A stretch of 64,000 nucleotides of DNA from positions 10,285,784-10,349,783 of the forward strand of contig OZ024808.1 in the NCBI GenBank assembly GCA_964017045.1, in the 5' to 3' direction. Below are positions 28,402 through 41,740 of this stretch, one piece after another. Position 1 is the first letter of the stretch; the number at the start of each line of letters is the position of its first letter. Position numbers and translations under genes: made by a program. The notes below the pieces were generated by a model that saw nothing but the letters and a program-made list of their open reading frames with translations, made no database searches and was not told the DNA's origin. The DNA comes from Omphiscola glabra. Lineage: Eukaryota > Mollusca > Gastropoda > Lymnaeidae.

Positions 28402-31400
28402 GAAGCCCCGTAAGTTCGTAAATGTAACTAGAAGCTTCGTAGGTTCGTAAAAAATGTAACTAGACGTCACGTAAGTTTGTAAAAAATGTAACTAGAAGCC
28501 CACGTAGGTTTGTAAAAAATGTTACTAGAAGCCCCAGTAGGTTTGTAAAAAATGTAACTAGAAGACCCCGTAGGTTTGTACAAAAATGTAACTAGACGCC
28601 CCCGTACGTTTGTAAAAAATGTAACTAGAATCCCAGTAGGTTTGTAAAAAATGTAACTAGAAGCCCCCGTAGGTTTGTAAAAAATGTAACTAGACGCCCC
28701 CGTAGGTTTGTAAAAAATGTAACTAGAATCCCCGTAGGTTTGTAAAAAATGTAACCAGAAGCTCCCGTAGGTTTGTAAAAAATGTAACTAGAATCCCCCG
28801 TAGGTTTGTAAAAATGTAACTATAATCCCCAGTAGGTTTGTAAAAAATGTAACTAGAAGCCACTGTAGGTTTGTAAAAATTGTAACTATATGCCTCCCAT
28901 TCGTTTGTTAATGTAACTAGAAGCCCATGTAGGTATGTAAATGTAACTAGTAGCACCTTAGATTCGTAAATATAACAAGAAGCCCCCATAAGTTAATAAA
29001 TGTAACTAGAAGCCCCCGTAGGTTCGCAAATGTAACAATAAGCCCCCGTAGGTTCGTAATTGTAACAAGAAGACCCAGTCGGTTCGTAAATGTAACTAGA
29101 AGTCCCTTAAGTTCGTAAATGTAACAAGAAGCCCCCATAAGTTCGTAAATGTAATTAGAAGCCCTCGTAGGTTCGTAAATGTAACTAAACGCCGCTGTAG
29201 GTTCGTAAATGTAACGAGAAGATCCATAGGTTCGTAAATGTAACAAGAAGCCCCCTTAGGTTCGTAAATGTAACAAGAAGGCCCCGTAGGTTCGTAAATT
29301 TAACTAGAAGCCCCGTAAGTTCATAAATGTAACTAGAAGCCCCGTAGGTTCGTAAATATAATAAGAAGGCCCCATGAGGTCGTAAATATAACTAGAAGCC
29401 CCTGTAGCTTTGTAAAAAATGTAACTAGACGTGCAGTAGGTTTGTAAAAAATGTAACTAGAAGCCCATGTAGGTTTGTAAAAATGTTACTAGAAGCCCCC
29501 GTAGGTTTGTAAAATGTAACTAGAAGCCCCCGTATGTTTGTAAAAAATATAACTAGAAACCCCCGTAGGTTTGTAAAAATGTAACTAGAATCCCCAGTAG
29601 GTTTGTAAAAAATGTAACTAGAAACCCCCGTAGGTTTGTAAAAAATGTAACTAGATGCCCCAGTAGGTTTGTAAAAAATGTAACTAGAATCCCCGTAGGT
29701 TTGTGAAAAATGTAACTACAAGCTCCCGTAGGTTTGTAAAAAATGTAACTAGAATCCCCGTAGGTTTGTAAAAAATGTAACAAAATCCCCAGTAGGTTTG
29801 TAAAAATGTAACTAGAATCCCCAGTAGGTTTGTAAAAAATGTAACTAGAAGCCCCCGTAGGTTTGTAAAAAACGTAACTAGACGCCCCCGTAGGTTTGTA
29901 AAAAAATGTAACTAGAATCCCCGTAGGTTTGTAAAAAATGTAACCAGAAGCTCCTGTAGGTTTGTAAAAAATGTAACTAGAATCCCCCGTAGGTTTGTAA
30001 AAATGTAACTATAATCCCCAGTAGGTTTGTAAAAAATGTAACTAGACGCCCCCGTACGTTTGTAAAAAATGTAACTAGAATCCCAGTAGGTTTGTAAAAA
30101 ATGTAACTAGAAGCCCCCATAGGTTTGTAAAAAATGTAACTAGACGCCCCCGTAGGTTTGTAAAAAATGTAACTAGAATCCCCATAGGTTTGTAAAAAAT
30201 GTAACCAGAAGCTCCCGTAGGTTTTTAAAAAATGTAACTAGAATCCCCCGTAGGTTTGTAAAAATGTAACTATAATCCCCAGTAGGTTTGTAAAAAAATG
30301 TAACTAGAAACCCCCGTAGGTTTGTAAAAAATGTAACTAGAAGCCCCAGTAGGTTTGTAAAAAATGTAACTAGAATCCCCGTAGGTTTGTAAAAAATGTA
30401 ACTAGAAGCCCCCGTAGGTTTGTAAAAAATGTAACTAGAATCCCCCGTAGGTTTGTAAAAATGTAACTAGAATCCCCAGTAGGTTTGTAAAAAATGTAAC
30501 TAGAAACCCCCGTAGGTTTGTAAAAAATGTAACTAGATGCCCTAGTAGGTTTGTAAAAAATGTAACTAGAAGCCCCCGTAGGTTTGTAAAAAATGTAACT
30601 AGACGCCCCCGTAGGTTTGTAAAAAATGTAACTAGAATCCCCGTAGGTTTGTAAAAAATGTAACCAGAAGCTCCCGTAGTTTTGTAAAAAATGTAACTAG
30701 AATCCCCAGTAGGTTTGTAAAAATGTAACTAGAATCCCCCGTAGGTTTGTAAAAATGTAACTATAATCCCCAGTAGGTTTGTAAAAAATGTAACTAGACG
30801 CCCCCGTACGTTTGTAAAAAATGTAACTAGAATCCCAGTAGGTTTGTAAAAAATGTAACTAGAAGCCCCCGTAGGTTTGTAAAAAATGTAACTAGACGCC
30901 CCCGTAGGTTTGTAAAAAATGTAACTAGAATCCCCATAGGTTTGTAAAAAATGTAACCAGAAGCTCCCGTAGGTTTGTAAAAAATGTAACTAGAATCCCC
31001 CGTAGGTTTGTAAAAATGTAACTATAATCCCCAGTAGGTTTGTAAAAAAATGTAACTAGAAACCCCCGTAGGTTTGTAAAAAATGTAACTAGACGCCCCC
31101 GTAGGTTTGTAAAAAATGTAACTAGAATCCCCGTAGGTTTGTAAAAAATGTAACCAGAAGCTCCCGTAGGTTTTTAAAAAATGTAACTAGAATCCCCCGT
31201 AGGTTTGTAAAAAATGTAACTAGAATCCCCGTAGGTTTGTAAAAAATGTAACTAGAAGCCCCCGTAGGTTTGTAAAAAATGTAACTAGAATCCCCCGTAG
31301 GTTTGTAAAAATGTTACTAGAATCCCCAGTAGGTTTGTAAAAAATGTAACTAGAAACCCCCGTAGGTTTGTAAAAAATGTAACTAGATGCCCCAGTAGGT

Positions 31401-34400
31401 TTGTAAAAAATGTAACTAGAAGCCCCCGTAGGTTTGTAAAAAATGTAACTAGAAGCCCCCGTAGGTTTGTAAAAAATGTAACTAGAATCCCCCGTAGGTT
31501 TGTAAAAATGTAACTAGAATCCCCGTAGGTTTGTAAAAAATGTAACCAGAAGCTCCCGTAGTTTTGTAAAAAATGTAACTAGAATCCCCCGTAGGTTTGT
31601 AAAAATGTAACTATAATCCCCAGTAGGTTTGTAAAAAAGTGTAACTAGAAACCCCCGTAGGTTTGTAAAAAATGTAACTAGAAGCCCCAGTAGGTTTGTA
31701 AAAAATGTAACTAAAATCCCCGTAGGTTTGTAAAAAATGTAACTAGAAGCCCCCGTAGGTTTGTAAAAAATGTAACTAGAATCCCCCGTAGGTTTGTAAA
31801 AATGTAACTAGAATCCCCAGTAGGTTTGTAAAAAATGTAACTAGAAGCCCCCGTAGGTTTGTAAAAAATGTAACTAGAATCCCCCGTAGGTTTGTAAAAA
31901 TGTAACTAGAATCCCCAGTAGGTTTGTAAAAAATGTAACTAGAAACCCCCGTAGGTTTGTAAAAAATGTAACTAGATGCCCCAGTAGGTTTGTAAAAAAT
32001 GTAACTAGAAGCCCCCGTAGGTTTGTAAAAAATGTAACTAGACGCCCCCGTAGGTTTGTAAAAAATGTAACTAGAATCCCCGTAGGTTTGTAAAAAATGT
32101 AACCAGAAGCTCCCGTAGTTTTGTAAAAAATGTAACTAGAATCCCCCGTAGGTTTGTAAAAATGTAACTATAATCCCCAGTAGGTTTGTAAAAAAGTGTA
32201 ACTAGAAACCCCCGTAGGTTTGTAAAAAATGTAACTAGAAGCCCCAGTAGGTTTGTAAAAAATGTAACTAAAATCCCCGTAGGTTTGTAAAAAATGTAAC
32301 TAGAAGCCCCCGTAGGTTTGTAAAAAATGTAACTAGAATCTCCCGTAGGTTTGTAAAAATGTAACTAGAATCCCCAGTAGGTTTGTAAAAAATGTAACTA
32401 GAAACCCCCGTAGGTTTGTAAAAAATGTAACTAGATGCCCCAGTAGGTTTGTAAAAAATGTAACTAGAATCCCCGTAGGTTTGTGAAAAATGTAACTACA
32501 AGCTCCCGTAGGTTTGTAAAAAATGTAACTAGAATCCCCGTAGGTTTGTAAAAAATGTAACTAGAATCCCCAGTAGGTTTGTAAAAATGTAACTAGAATC
32601 CCCAGTAGGTTTGTAAAAAATGTAACTAGAAGCCCCCGTAGGTTTGTAAAAAACGTAACTAGACGCCCTCGTAGGTACTTAACTGTATTAAGAGACCCCG
32701 TAGGTTCGTAATGTAACAAAAAGACCCCGTAGGTTCTTAAATGTAACTAGAAGTCCCTTAGGTTCGTAAAAGTAACAAGATGCCCCAATCGGTTGGTAAA
32801 TGTAACTAGAAGATCCTTAGGTTCGTAAATGTAACAAGAATGCCCCGTAGGTTCGTAAATGTAACTAGAAGCCCCGTAAGTTCGTAAATGTAACTAGAAG
32901 CTTCGTAGGTTCGTAAAAAATGTAACTAGACGTCACGTAAGTTTGTAAAAAATGTAACTAGAAGCCCACGTAGGTTTGTAAAAAATGTTACTAGAAGACC
33001 CCGTAGGTTTGTAAAAAATGTAACTAGAAGACCCCGTAGGTTTGTACAAAAATGTAACTAGACGCCCCCGTACGTTTGTAAAAAATGTAACTAGAATCCC
33101 AGTAGGTTTGTAAAAAATGTAACTAGAAGCCCCCGTAGGTTTGTAAAAAATGTAACTAGACGCCCCCGTAGGTTTGTAAAAAATGTAACTAGAATCCCCG
33201 TAGGTTTGTAAAAAATGTAACCAGAAGCTCCCGTAGGTTTGTAAAAAATGTAACTAGAATCCCCCGTAGGTTTGTAAAAATGTAACTATAATCCCCAGTA
33301 GGTTTGTAAAAAATGTAACTAGAAGCCACTGTAGGTTTGTAAAAATTGTAACTATATGCCTCCCATTCGTTTGTTAATGTAACTAGAAGCCCATGTAGGT
33401 ATGTAAATGTAACTAGTAGCACCTTAGATTCGTAAATATAACAAGAAGCCCCCATAAGTTAATAAATGTAACTAGAAGCCCCCGTAGGTTCGCAAATGTA
33501 ACAATAAGCCCCCGTAGGTTCGTAATTGTAACAAGAAGACCCAGTCGGTTCGTAAATGTAACTAGAAGTCCCTTAAGTTCGTAAATGTAACAAGAAGCCC
33601 CCATAAGTTCGTAAATGTAATTAGAAGCCCTCGTAGGTTCGTAAATGTAACTAAACGCCGCTGTAGGTTCGTAAATGTAACGAGAAGATCCCGTAGGTTT
33701 GTAAAAATGTAACTAGAATCCCCCGTAGGTTTGTAAAAATGTAACTGTAATCCCCAGTAGGTTTTTAAAAAATGTAACTAGAAGCCCCAGTAGGTTTGTA
33801 AAAAATGTAACTAGAATCCCCGTAGGTTTGTAAAAAATGTAACTAGAAGCCCCCGTAGGTTTGTAAAATATGTAACTAGAATCCCCGTAGGTTTGTAAAA
33901 ATGTAACTAGAATCCCCAGTAGGTTTGTAAAAAATGTAACTAGAAACCCCCGTAGGTTTTTAAAAAATGTAACTAGATGCACCAGTAGGTTTGTAAAAAA
34001 TGTAACTAGAATCCCCATAGGTTTGTGAAAAATGTAACTACAAGCCCCCGTAGGTTTGTAAAAAATGTAACTAGAATCCCCGTAGGTCGGTAAAAAATGT
34101 AACTAGAATCCCCAGTAGGTTTGTAAAAATGTAACTAGAATCCCCAGTAGGTTTGTAAAAAAATGTAACTAGAAGCCCCCGTAGGTTTGTAAAAAACGTA
34201 ACTAGACGCCCTCGTAGGTACTTAACTGTATTAAGAGACCCCGTAGGTTCGTAATGTAACAAAAAGCCCCCGTAGGTTCTTAAATGTAACTAGAAGTCCC
34301 TTAGGTTCGTAAAAGTAACAAGATGCCCCCATAACTTCGTAATAGTAACTAGAAGCCCCGTAGGTTTGTAAAAAATGTAACTTGAATCCCCGTAGGTTTG

Positions 34401-36810
34401 TGAAAAATGTAACTACAAGCCCCCGTAGGTTTGTAAAAAATGTAACTAGAAGCCACCGTAGGTTTGTAAAAATTGTAACTATATGCCTCACATTCGTTTG
34501 TTATGTAACTAGAAGCCCATGTAGGTATGTAAATGTAACTAGTAGCAACTTAGATTCGTAAATGTAACAAGAAGCCCCCATAAGTTCGTAAATGTAACTA
34601 GAAGCCCCCGTAGGTTCGTAAATGTAACAATAAGCCCCCGTAGGTTCGTAATTGTAACAAGAAGCCCCAGTCGGTTCGTAAATGTAACTAGAAGTCCCTT
34701 AAGTTCGTAAATGTAACAAGAAGCCCCCATAAGTTCGTAAATGTAATTAGAAGCCCTCGTAGGTTCGTAAATGTAACTAAAAGCCTCTGTAGGTTCGTAA
34801 ATGTAACGAGAAGATCCATAGGTTCGTAAATGTAACAAGAAGCCCCCTTAGGTTCGTAAATGTAACAAGAAGGCCCCGTAGGTTCGTAAATTTAACTAGA
34901 AGCCCCGTAAGTTCATAAATGTAACTAGAAGCCCCGTAGGTTCGTAAATATAATAAGAAGGCCCCATGAGGTCGTAAATATAACTAGAAGCCCCTGTAGC
35001 TTTGTAAAAAATGTAACTAGACGTCCCGTAGGTTTGTAAAAAATGTAACTAGAAGCTCATGTAGGTTTGTAAAAATGTTACTAGAAGCCCCCGTAGGTTT
35101 GTAAAATGTAACTAGAAGCCCCCGTATGTTTGTAAAAAATGTTACTAGAAGCCCCCGTAGATTTGTAAAAATGTAAAATGAATCCCCAGTAGGTTTGTAA
35201 AAAATAAAACTAGAAACCCCCGTAGGTTTGTAAAAAATGTAACTAGAATCCCCGTAGGTTTGTGAAAAATGTAACTACAAGCCCCCGTAGGTTTGTAAAA
35301 AATGTAACTAGAATCCCCGTAGGTTTGTAAAAAATGTAACTATAATCCCCAGTAGGTTTGTAAAAATGTAACTAGAATCCCCAGTAGGTTTGTAAAAAAT
35401 GTAACTAGAAGCCCCCGTAGGTTTGTAAAAAACGTAACTAGACGCCCTCGTAGGTACTTAACTGTATTAAGAGACCCCGTAGGTTCGTAATGTAACAAAA
35501 AGCCCCCGTAGGTTCTTAAATGTAACTAGAAGTCCCTTGGGTTCGTAAAAGTAACAAGATGCCCCCATAAGTTCGTAAATGTAACTAGAAGCCCCGTAGG
35601 TTTGTAAAAAATGTAACTTGAATCCCTGTAGGTTTGTGAAAAATGTAACTACAAGCCCCCGTAGGTTTGTAAAAAATGTAACTAGAAGCCACCGTAGGTT
35701 TGTAAAAATTGTAACTATATGCCTCCCATTCGTTTGTTAATGTAACTAGAAGCCCATGTAGGTATGTAAATGTAACTAGTAGCACCTTAGATTCGCAAAT
35801 GTAACAAGAAGCCCCCATAAGTTCGTAAATGTAACTAGAAGCCCCCGTAGGTTCGTAAATGTAACAATAAGCCCCCGTAGGTTCGTAATTGTAACAAGAA
35901 GCCCCAGTCGGTTCGTAAATGTAACTAGAAGTCCCTTAAGTTCGTAAATGTAACAAGAAGCCCCCATAAGTTCGTAAATGTAATTAGAAGCCCTCGTAGG
36001 TTCGTAAATGTAACTAAAAGCCTCTGTAGGTTCGTAAATGTAACGAGAAGATCCATAGGTTCGTATATGTAACAAGAAGTCCCCTTAGGTTCGTAAATGT
36101 AACAAGAAGGCCCCGTAGGTTCGTAAATTTAACTAGAAGCCCCGTAAGTTCATAAATGTAACTAGAAGCCCCGTAGGTTCCTAAATATAATAAGAAGGCC
36201 CCATGAGGTCGTAAATATAACTAGAAGTCCCTGTAGCTTTGTAAAAAATGTAACTAGACGTCCCGTAGGTTTGTAAAAAATGTAACTAGAAGCCCATGTA
36301 GGTTTGTAAAAATGTTACTAGAAGCCCTCGTAGGTTTGTAAAAAATGTAACTAGAATCCCCGTAGGTTTGTGAAAAATGTAACTACAAGCCCCGTAGGTT
36401 TGTAAAAAATGTAACTATAATCCCCAGTAGGTTTGTAAAAATGTAACTAGAATCCCCAGTAGGTTTGTAAAAAATGTAACTAGAAGCCCCCGTAGGTTTG
36501 TAAAAAACGTAACTAGACGCCCTCGTAGGTACTTAACTGTATTAAGAGACCCCGTAGGTTCGTAATGTAACAAAAAGCCCCCATAGGTTCTTAAATGTAA
36601 CTAGAAGTCCCTTAGGTTCGTAAAAGTAACAAGATGCCCCCATAAGTTCGTAAATGTAAATAAAAGCCCACGTAGGTTCGTAAATGTAACAAGAAGCCCC
36701 AATCGGTTGGTAAATGTAACTAGAAGATCCTTAGGTTCGTAAATGTAACAAGAAGGCCCCGTAGGTTCGTAAATGTAACTAGAAGCCCCGTAAGTTCGTA
36801 AATGTAACTA
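28402..36810. repeat. Satellite region with longer, rearranged blocks
   Basis: The landmark interval grows to 4466 bp (28,431-32,897) and 3914 bp (32,897-36,811). Short truncated blocks appear, with C-type junctions near 34,480 and 35,720 only about 1.1-1.3 kb apart. Around 33,685 a C-type run breaks off directly into T-type monomers with a new order. This looks like the zone where regular superunit copying gives way to irregular unequal exchanges. Confidence 0.75.
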
Positions 36811-39800
36811 GAAGCTTCGTAGGTTCGTAAAAAATGTAACTAAACGTCACGTAAGTTTGTAAAAAATGTAACTAGAAGCCCACGTAGGTTTGTAAAAAAT
36901 GTTACTAGAAGCCACCGTAGGTTTGTAAAAAATGTAACTAGAAGACCCCGTAGGTTTGTAAAAAATGTAACTAGACGCCCCCATACGTTTGTAAAAAATG
37001 TAACTAAAATCCCCAGTAGGTTTGTAAAAAATGTAACTAGAAGCCCGCGTAGGTTTGTACAAAATGTAACTAGACGCCCCCGTAGGTTTGTAAAAAATGT
37101 AACTAGAATCCCGGTAGGTTTGTAAAAATGTAACGAGAAGCTCCCGTAGGTTTGTAAAAAATGTTACTAGAAGCCCCCGTAGGTTTGTAAAAAATGTAAC
37201 TGGAAGCTCCCGTATGTTTATAAAAAATGTAAATAGAAGCCCCCGTAGGTTTGTAAAAAATTTAAAAAGAAGACCCCGTAGGTTTGTAAAAAATATAACT
37301 AGACGCCCCCGTAGGTTTGTAAAAATGTTCCTAGAAGCCCCCGTAGGTTTGTAAAAAATGTAACTAGAAGCCCCCGTATGTTTGTAAAAAATGTAACTAG
37401 AAGCTACGGTAGGTTTGTAAAAAATGTAACTACAAGTTCCCGTAGGTTTGTAAAAAATGTAACTAGAATCCCCAGTAGGTTTGTAAAAAATGTAACTAGA
37501 AGCCCCCGTAGGTTTGTAAAAGTAACAAGATGCCCCCATAAGTTCGTAAATGTAACTAGAAGATAAGTAGGTTCGTAAATGTAAATAAAAGCCCACGTAG
37601 AATCGTAAATGTAACAAGAAGCCCCAAACGGTTCGTAAATGTAACTAGAAGATCCGTAGGTTCGTAAATGTAACAAGAAGGCCCCGTAGGTTCGTAAATG
37701 TAACTAGAAGACCCGTAAGTTCGTAAATGTAACTAGAAGACTCCGTAGGTTTGTAAAAAATGTAACTAGAAACTCCCGTAGGTTTGTAAAAAATTTAACT
37801 AGACGCCACCGTAGGTCTGTAAAAAATGTAACTAGAATCCCCCGTAGGTTTGTAAAAAATGTAACTAGAATCCCCATTATTTTTGTAAAAAATGTAACTA
37901 GAAGCCTCCGTAGGTTTGTAAAAAACGAAACTAGACTCCCTCGTAGGTACGTAATTGTATTAAGAGACCCCATAGGTTCGTAATGTAACAAAAAGCCCCC
38001 GTAGGTTCTTAAATGTAACTAGAAGTCCCTTAGGTTCGTAAAAGTAACAAGATGCCCCCATAAGTTCGTAAATGTAACTAGAAGCCCCGTAGGTTCGTAA
38101 ATGTAAATAAAAGCCCACGTAGAATCGTAAATGTAACAAGAAGCCCCAATCGGTTCGTAAATGTAACTAGAAGATCCGTAGGTTCGTAAATGTAACAAGA
38201 AGGCCCCGTAGGTTCGTAAATGTAACTAGAAGCCCCGTAGGTTCGTAAAAATGTAACTAGAAGTCCCGTAGGTTTGTAAAAAAATTAACTAGAAGCCCTT
38301 GTAGGTTTGTAAAAAATGTAACTAGAAGCCCCCTTAGGTTTGTAAAAAATGTAACTAGAATCCCCCGTAGGTTTGTGAAAAATGTAACTACAAGCCCCCG
38401 TAGGTTTGTAAAAAATGTAACTAGAAGCCTCGTAGGTTTGTAAAAAGTGTAACTATATGCCTCACATAGGTTTGTTAATGTAACTAGATGCCCATGTAGG
38501 TTTGTAAATGTAACTAGTAGCCCCTTAGGTTAGTAAATGTAACAAGAAGCCCCCATGAGTTCGTAAATGTAACTAGACGCCACCGTATGTTTGTAAAAAT
38601 TTAACTAATAGACCCCGTAGGTTTGTAAAAAATGTAACTAGAAGCCCCCGTATGTTTGTAAAAAATGTAACTAGAAGCCACCGTAAGTTTGTAAAAAATG
38701 TAACTAGACACCCCCGTAGGTTTGTAAATGTAACTAGAAGCCCCGTAAGTTCGTAAATGTAACTAGAAGCCCCGTAGGTTCGTAAATATAATAAGAAGGC
38801 CCCATGAGGTCGTAAATGTAACTAGAAGTCCCGTAGGTTCGTAAAAATTTAACTAATAGACCCCGTAGGTTTGTCAAAAATGTAACTAGACACCCCAGTA
38901 GGTTTGTAAAAATGTAACTAGAAGCCCCCGTAGGTTTGTAAAAAATGTAACTAGAAGCCCCCGTAGGTTTGTAAATGTAACTAAAAGCCCCGTAAGTTCG
39001 TAAATGTAACTAGAAGCCAAGTAGGTTCGTAAATATAATAAGAAGGCCCCATGAGGTCGTAAATGTAACTAGAAGTCCCCGTAGGTTTGTAAAAAATGTA
39101 ACTAGAAGCCCCAGTAGGTTTGTAAAAAATTTAACTAGAATCCCCGTAGGTTTGTGAAAAATGTAACTACAAGCCCCCGTAGGTTTGTGAAATATGTAAC
39201 TAGAAGCCCCCATAGGTTTGTAAAAATTGTAACTATATGCCTCCATTTCGTTTGTTAATGTAACTAGAAGCCCATGTAGGTATGTAAATGTAACTAGTAG
39301 CACCTTAGATTCGTAAATGTAACAAGAAGCCCCCATAAGTTCGTAAATGTAACTAGAAGCCCCCGTAGGTTCGTAAATGTAACAATAAGCCCCCGTAGGT
39401 TCGTAATTGTAACAAGAATCCCCAGTCGGTTCGTAAATGTAACTAGAAGTCCCTTAGGTTCGTAAATTTTAACAAGAAGCCGCCATAAGTTCGTAAATGT
39501 AATTAGAAGCCCCCGTAGGTTCGTAAATGTAACTAAAAGCCTCCGTAGTTTCGTAGATGTAACAAGAAGCCCAAATCGGTTTCTAAATGTAACTAGAAGA
39601 TCCGTAGGTTCGTAAATGTAACAAGAAGCCCACTTAGGTTCGTAAATGTAACAAGAAGGCCCTGTAGGTTCGTAAATTTAACTAGAAGCCCCGTAGGTTC
39701 GTAAATATAATAAGAAGGCCCCATGAGGTCGTAAATGTAACTAGAAGCCCCTGAAGCTTGTTAAAAATGTAACTAGACGTCCCGTAGTTTTGTAAAAAAT

Positions 39801-41740
39801 GTATCTAGAAGCCCACGTAGGTTTGTAAAAAAATGGTACTAGAAGCCCCCGTAGGTTTGTAAAAAATGTAACTAGAATCCCCCGTAGGTTTGTAAAAAAT
39901 GTAACTAGAAGTTCCCGTAGGTTTGTAAAAAATGTAACTAGAAGCCCCGTAGGTTTGTAAAAAATGTAACTAGAAGTCCCCGTAGGTTTGTAAAAAATGT
40001 AACTAGAAGCCCCCGTAGGTTTGTAAATGTAACTAGAAGCCCCGTAAGTTCGTAAATGTAACTAGAAGCCCCGTAGGTTCGTAAATATAATAAGAAGGCC
40101 CCATGAGGTCGTAAATGTAACTAGAAGCTTTGTAAAAAATGTATTTAGACGTCCCGTAGGTTTCTAAAAAATGTAACTAGAAGCCTCCTTAGGTTTGTAA
40201 AAAATGTAACTAGAAGCCCCCATATGTTTGTAAAAAATGTAACTAGAAGCCCCCGTAGATTTGTAAAAAATGTAACTAGAAGACCCCGTAGGTTTGTAAA
40301 AAATGTAACTAGAAACCCCCGTAGGTTTGTAAAAAATTTAACTAGACGCCACCGTAGGTCTGTAAAAAATGTAACTAGAATCCCCCGTAGGTTTGTAAAA
40401 AATGTAACTAGAAGCCCCCGTAGGTTTGTAAAAAATTTAACTAGACGCCACCGTAGGTCTGTAAAAAATGTAACTAGAATCCCCAGTATGTTTGTAAAAA
40501 AATGTAACTAGAAGCCCCCGTAGGTTTGTAAAAAACGAAACTAGACTCCCTCGTAGGTACGTAATTGTATTAAGAGACCCCGTAGGTTCGTAATGTAACA
40601 AAAAGCCCCCGTAGGTTCTTAAATGTAACTAGAAGTCCCTTAGGTTCGTAAAAGTAACAAGATGCCCCCATAAGTTCGTAAATGTAACTAGAAGCCCCGT
40701 AGGTTCGTAAATGTAAATAAAAGCCCACGTAGAATCGTAAATGTAACTAGAAGTCCATTAGGTTCGTAATAATAACAAGAAGCCCCCATAAGTTCAATTC
40801 GTAAATGTAACTAGAAGATCCGTAGGTTTGTAAAATATGTATCTAGAAGACCCTGTAGGTTTGTTAAGATGTAAGAAGAATCTACCGTGGGTTTTATAAA
40901 ATGTAACTAGAAGCCCCAGTATGTTTGTAAAAAATAACGAGAATCCTCCGTTGGTTTGTAAAAATGTAACTAGAAGCTCCCGTATTTTTGTAAAAAATTT
41001 AACTAAAAGCCCCCGTCTGTTTGTAAAAAATGTAACTAAAGACCCCGTAGGTTAGTAAAAAATGTAACTAAAAGCCCCCGTAGGTTTCTAAAAAAATGTA
41101 ACTAGACGCCACAGTAGGTTTGTTAAAGATGTAAGAAGAATCCCGCGTAGGTTTGTAAAAAACGTAACTACACGCCCTCGTAGGTTCGTAACTGTATTAA
41201 GAGACCCCGTAGGTTCGTAATGTAACAAAAAGCGCCCGTAGGTTCGTAAATAAAACTAGAAGTCCCTTAGGTTCGTAATTGTAACAAGAAGCCCTCGTAG
41301 GTTCGTAAATGTAACTAAAAGCCACCGTAGGTTCGTAGATGTAACAAGAAGCCCCCGTAGGTTCGTAAATGTAACAAGAAGGCCCCTTAGGTTCGTAAAT
41401 GTAACTAGAAGCCCCGTAAGTTCGTAAATGTAACTAGAAGCCCCGTAGGTTCTTAAATGTAACAAGAAGGCCCCATGAGTTCGTAAATGTAACTAGAAGC
41501 CCCTGTAGCTTTGTAAAAAATGAGACTAGACGTACCGTAGGTTTGTAAAAAATGTAACTAGAAGCCAACGTAGGTTTGTAAAAATGTAACTAGAAGCTCC
41601 CGTAGGTTTGTAAAAAATGTAACTAGAATCTCCCGTAGGTTTGTAAAAAATGTAACTATAAGCCCCCGTAGGTTTGTAAAAAATGTAACTAGAAGATCCC
41701 GTAGGTTTGTAAAAAATGTAACAAGAAGCCCGTAGGTTTG
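36811..41740. repeat. Divergent right shoulder of the satellite
   Basis: Monomers of both types persist but carry many private changes, such as AAAACGAAACTAGACTCCC, GTTTGTTAAGATGTAAG and GTAGAATCGTAAATG. Run order no longer repeats at long range except for small local duplications, for example the segment with TACGTAATTGTATTAAGAG near 37,950 and 40,558. A 256-residue frame on the minus strand (36,847-37,617) exists only because the local monomers are all 33 bp; it encodes the repeating unit and shows no protein domain. Confidence 0.75.
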
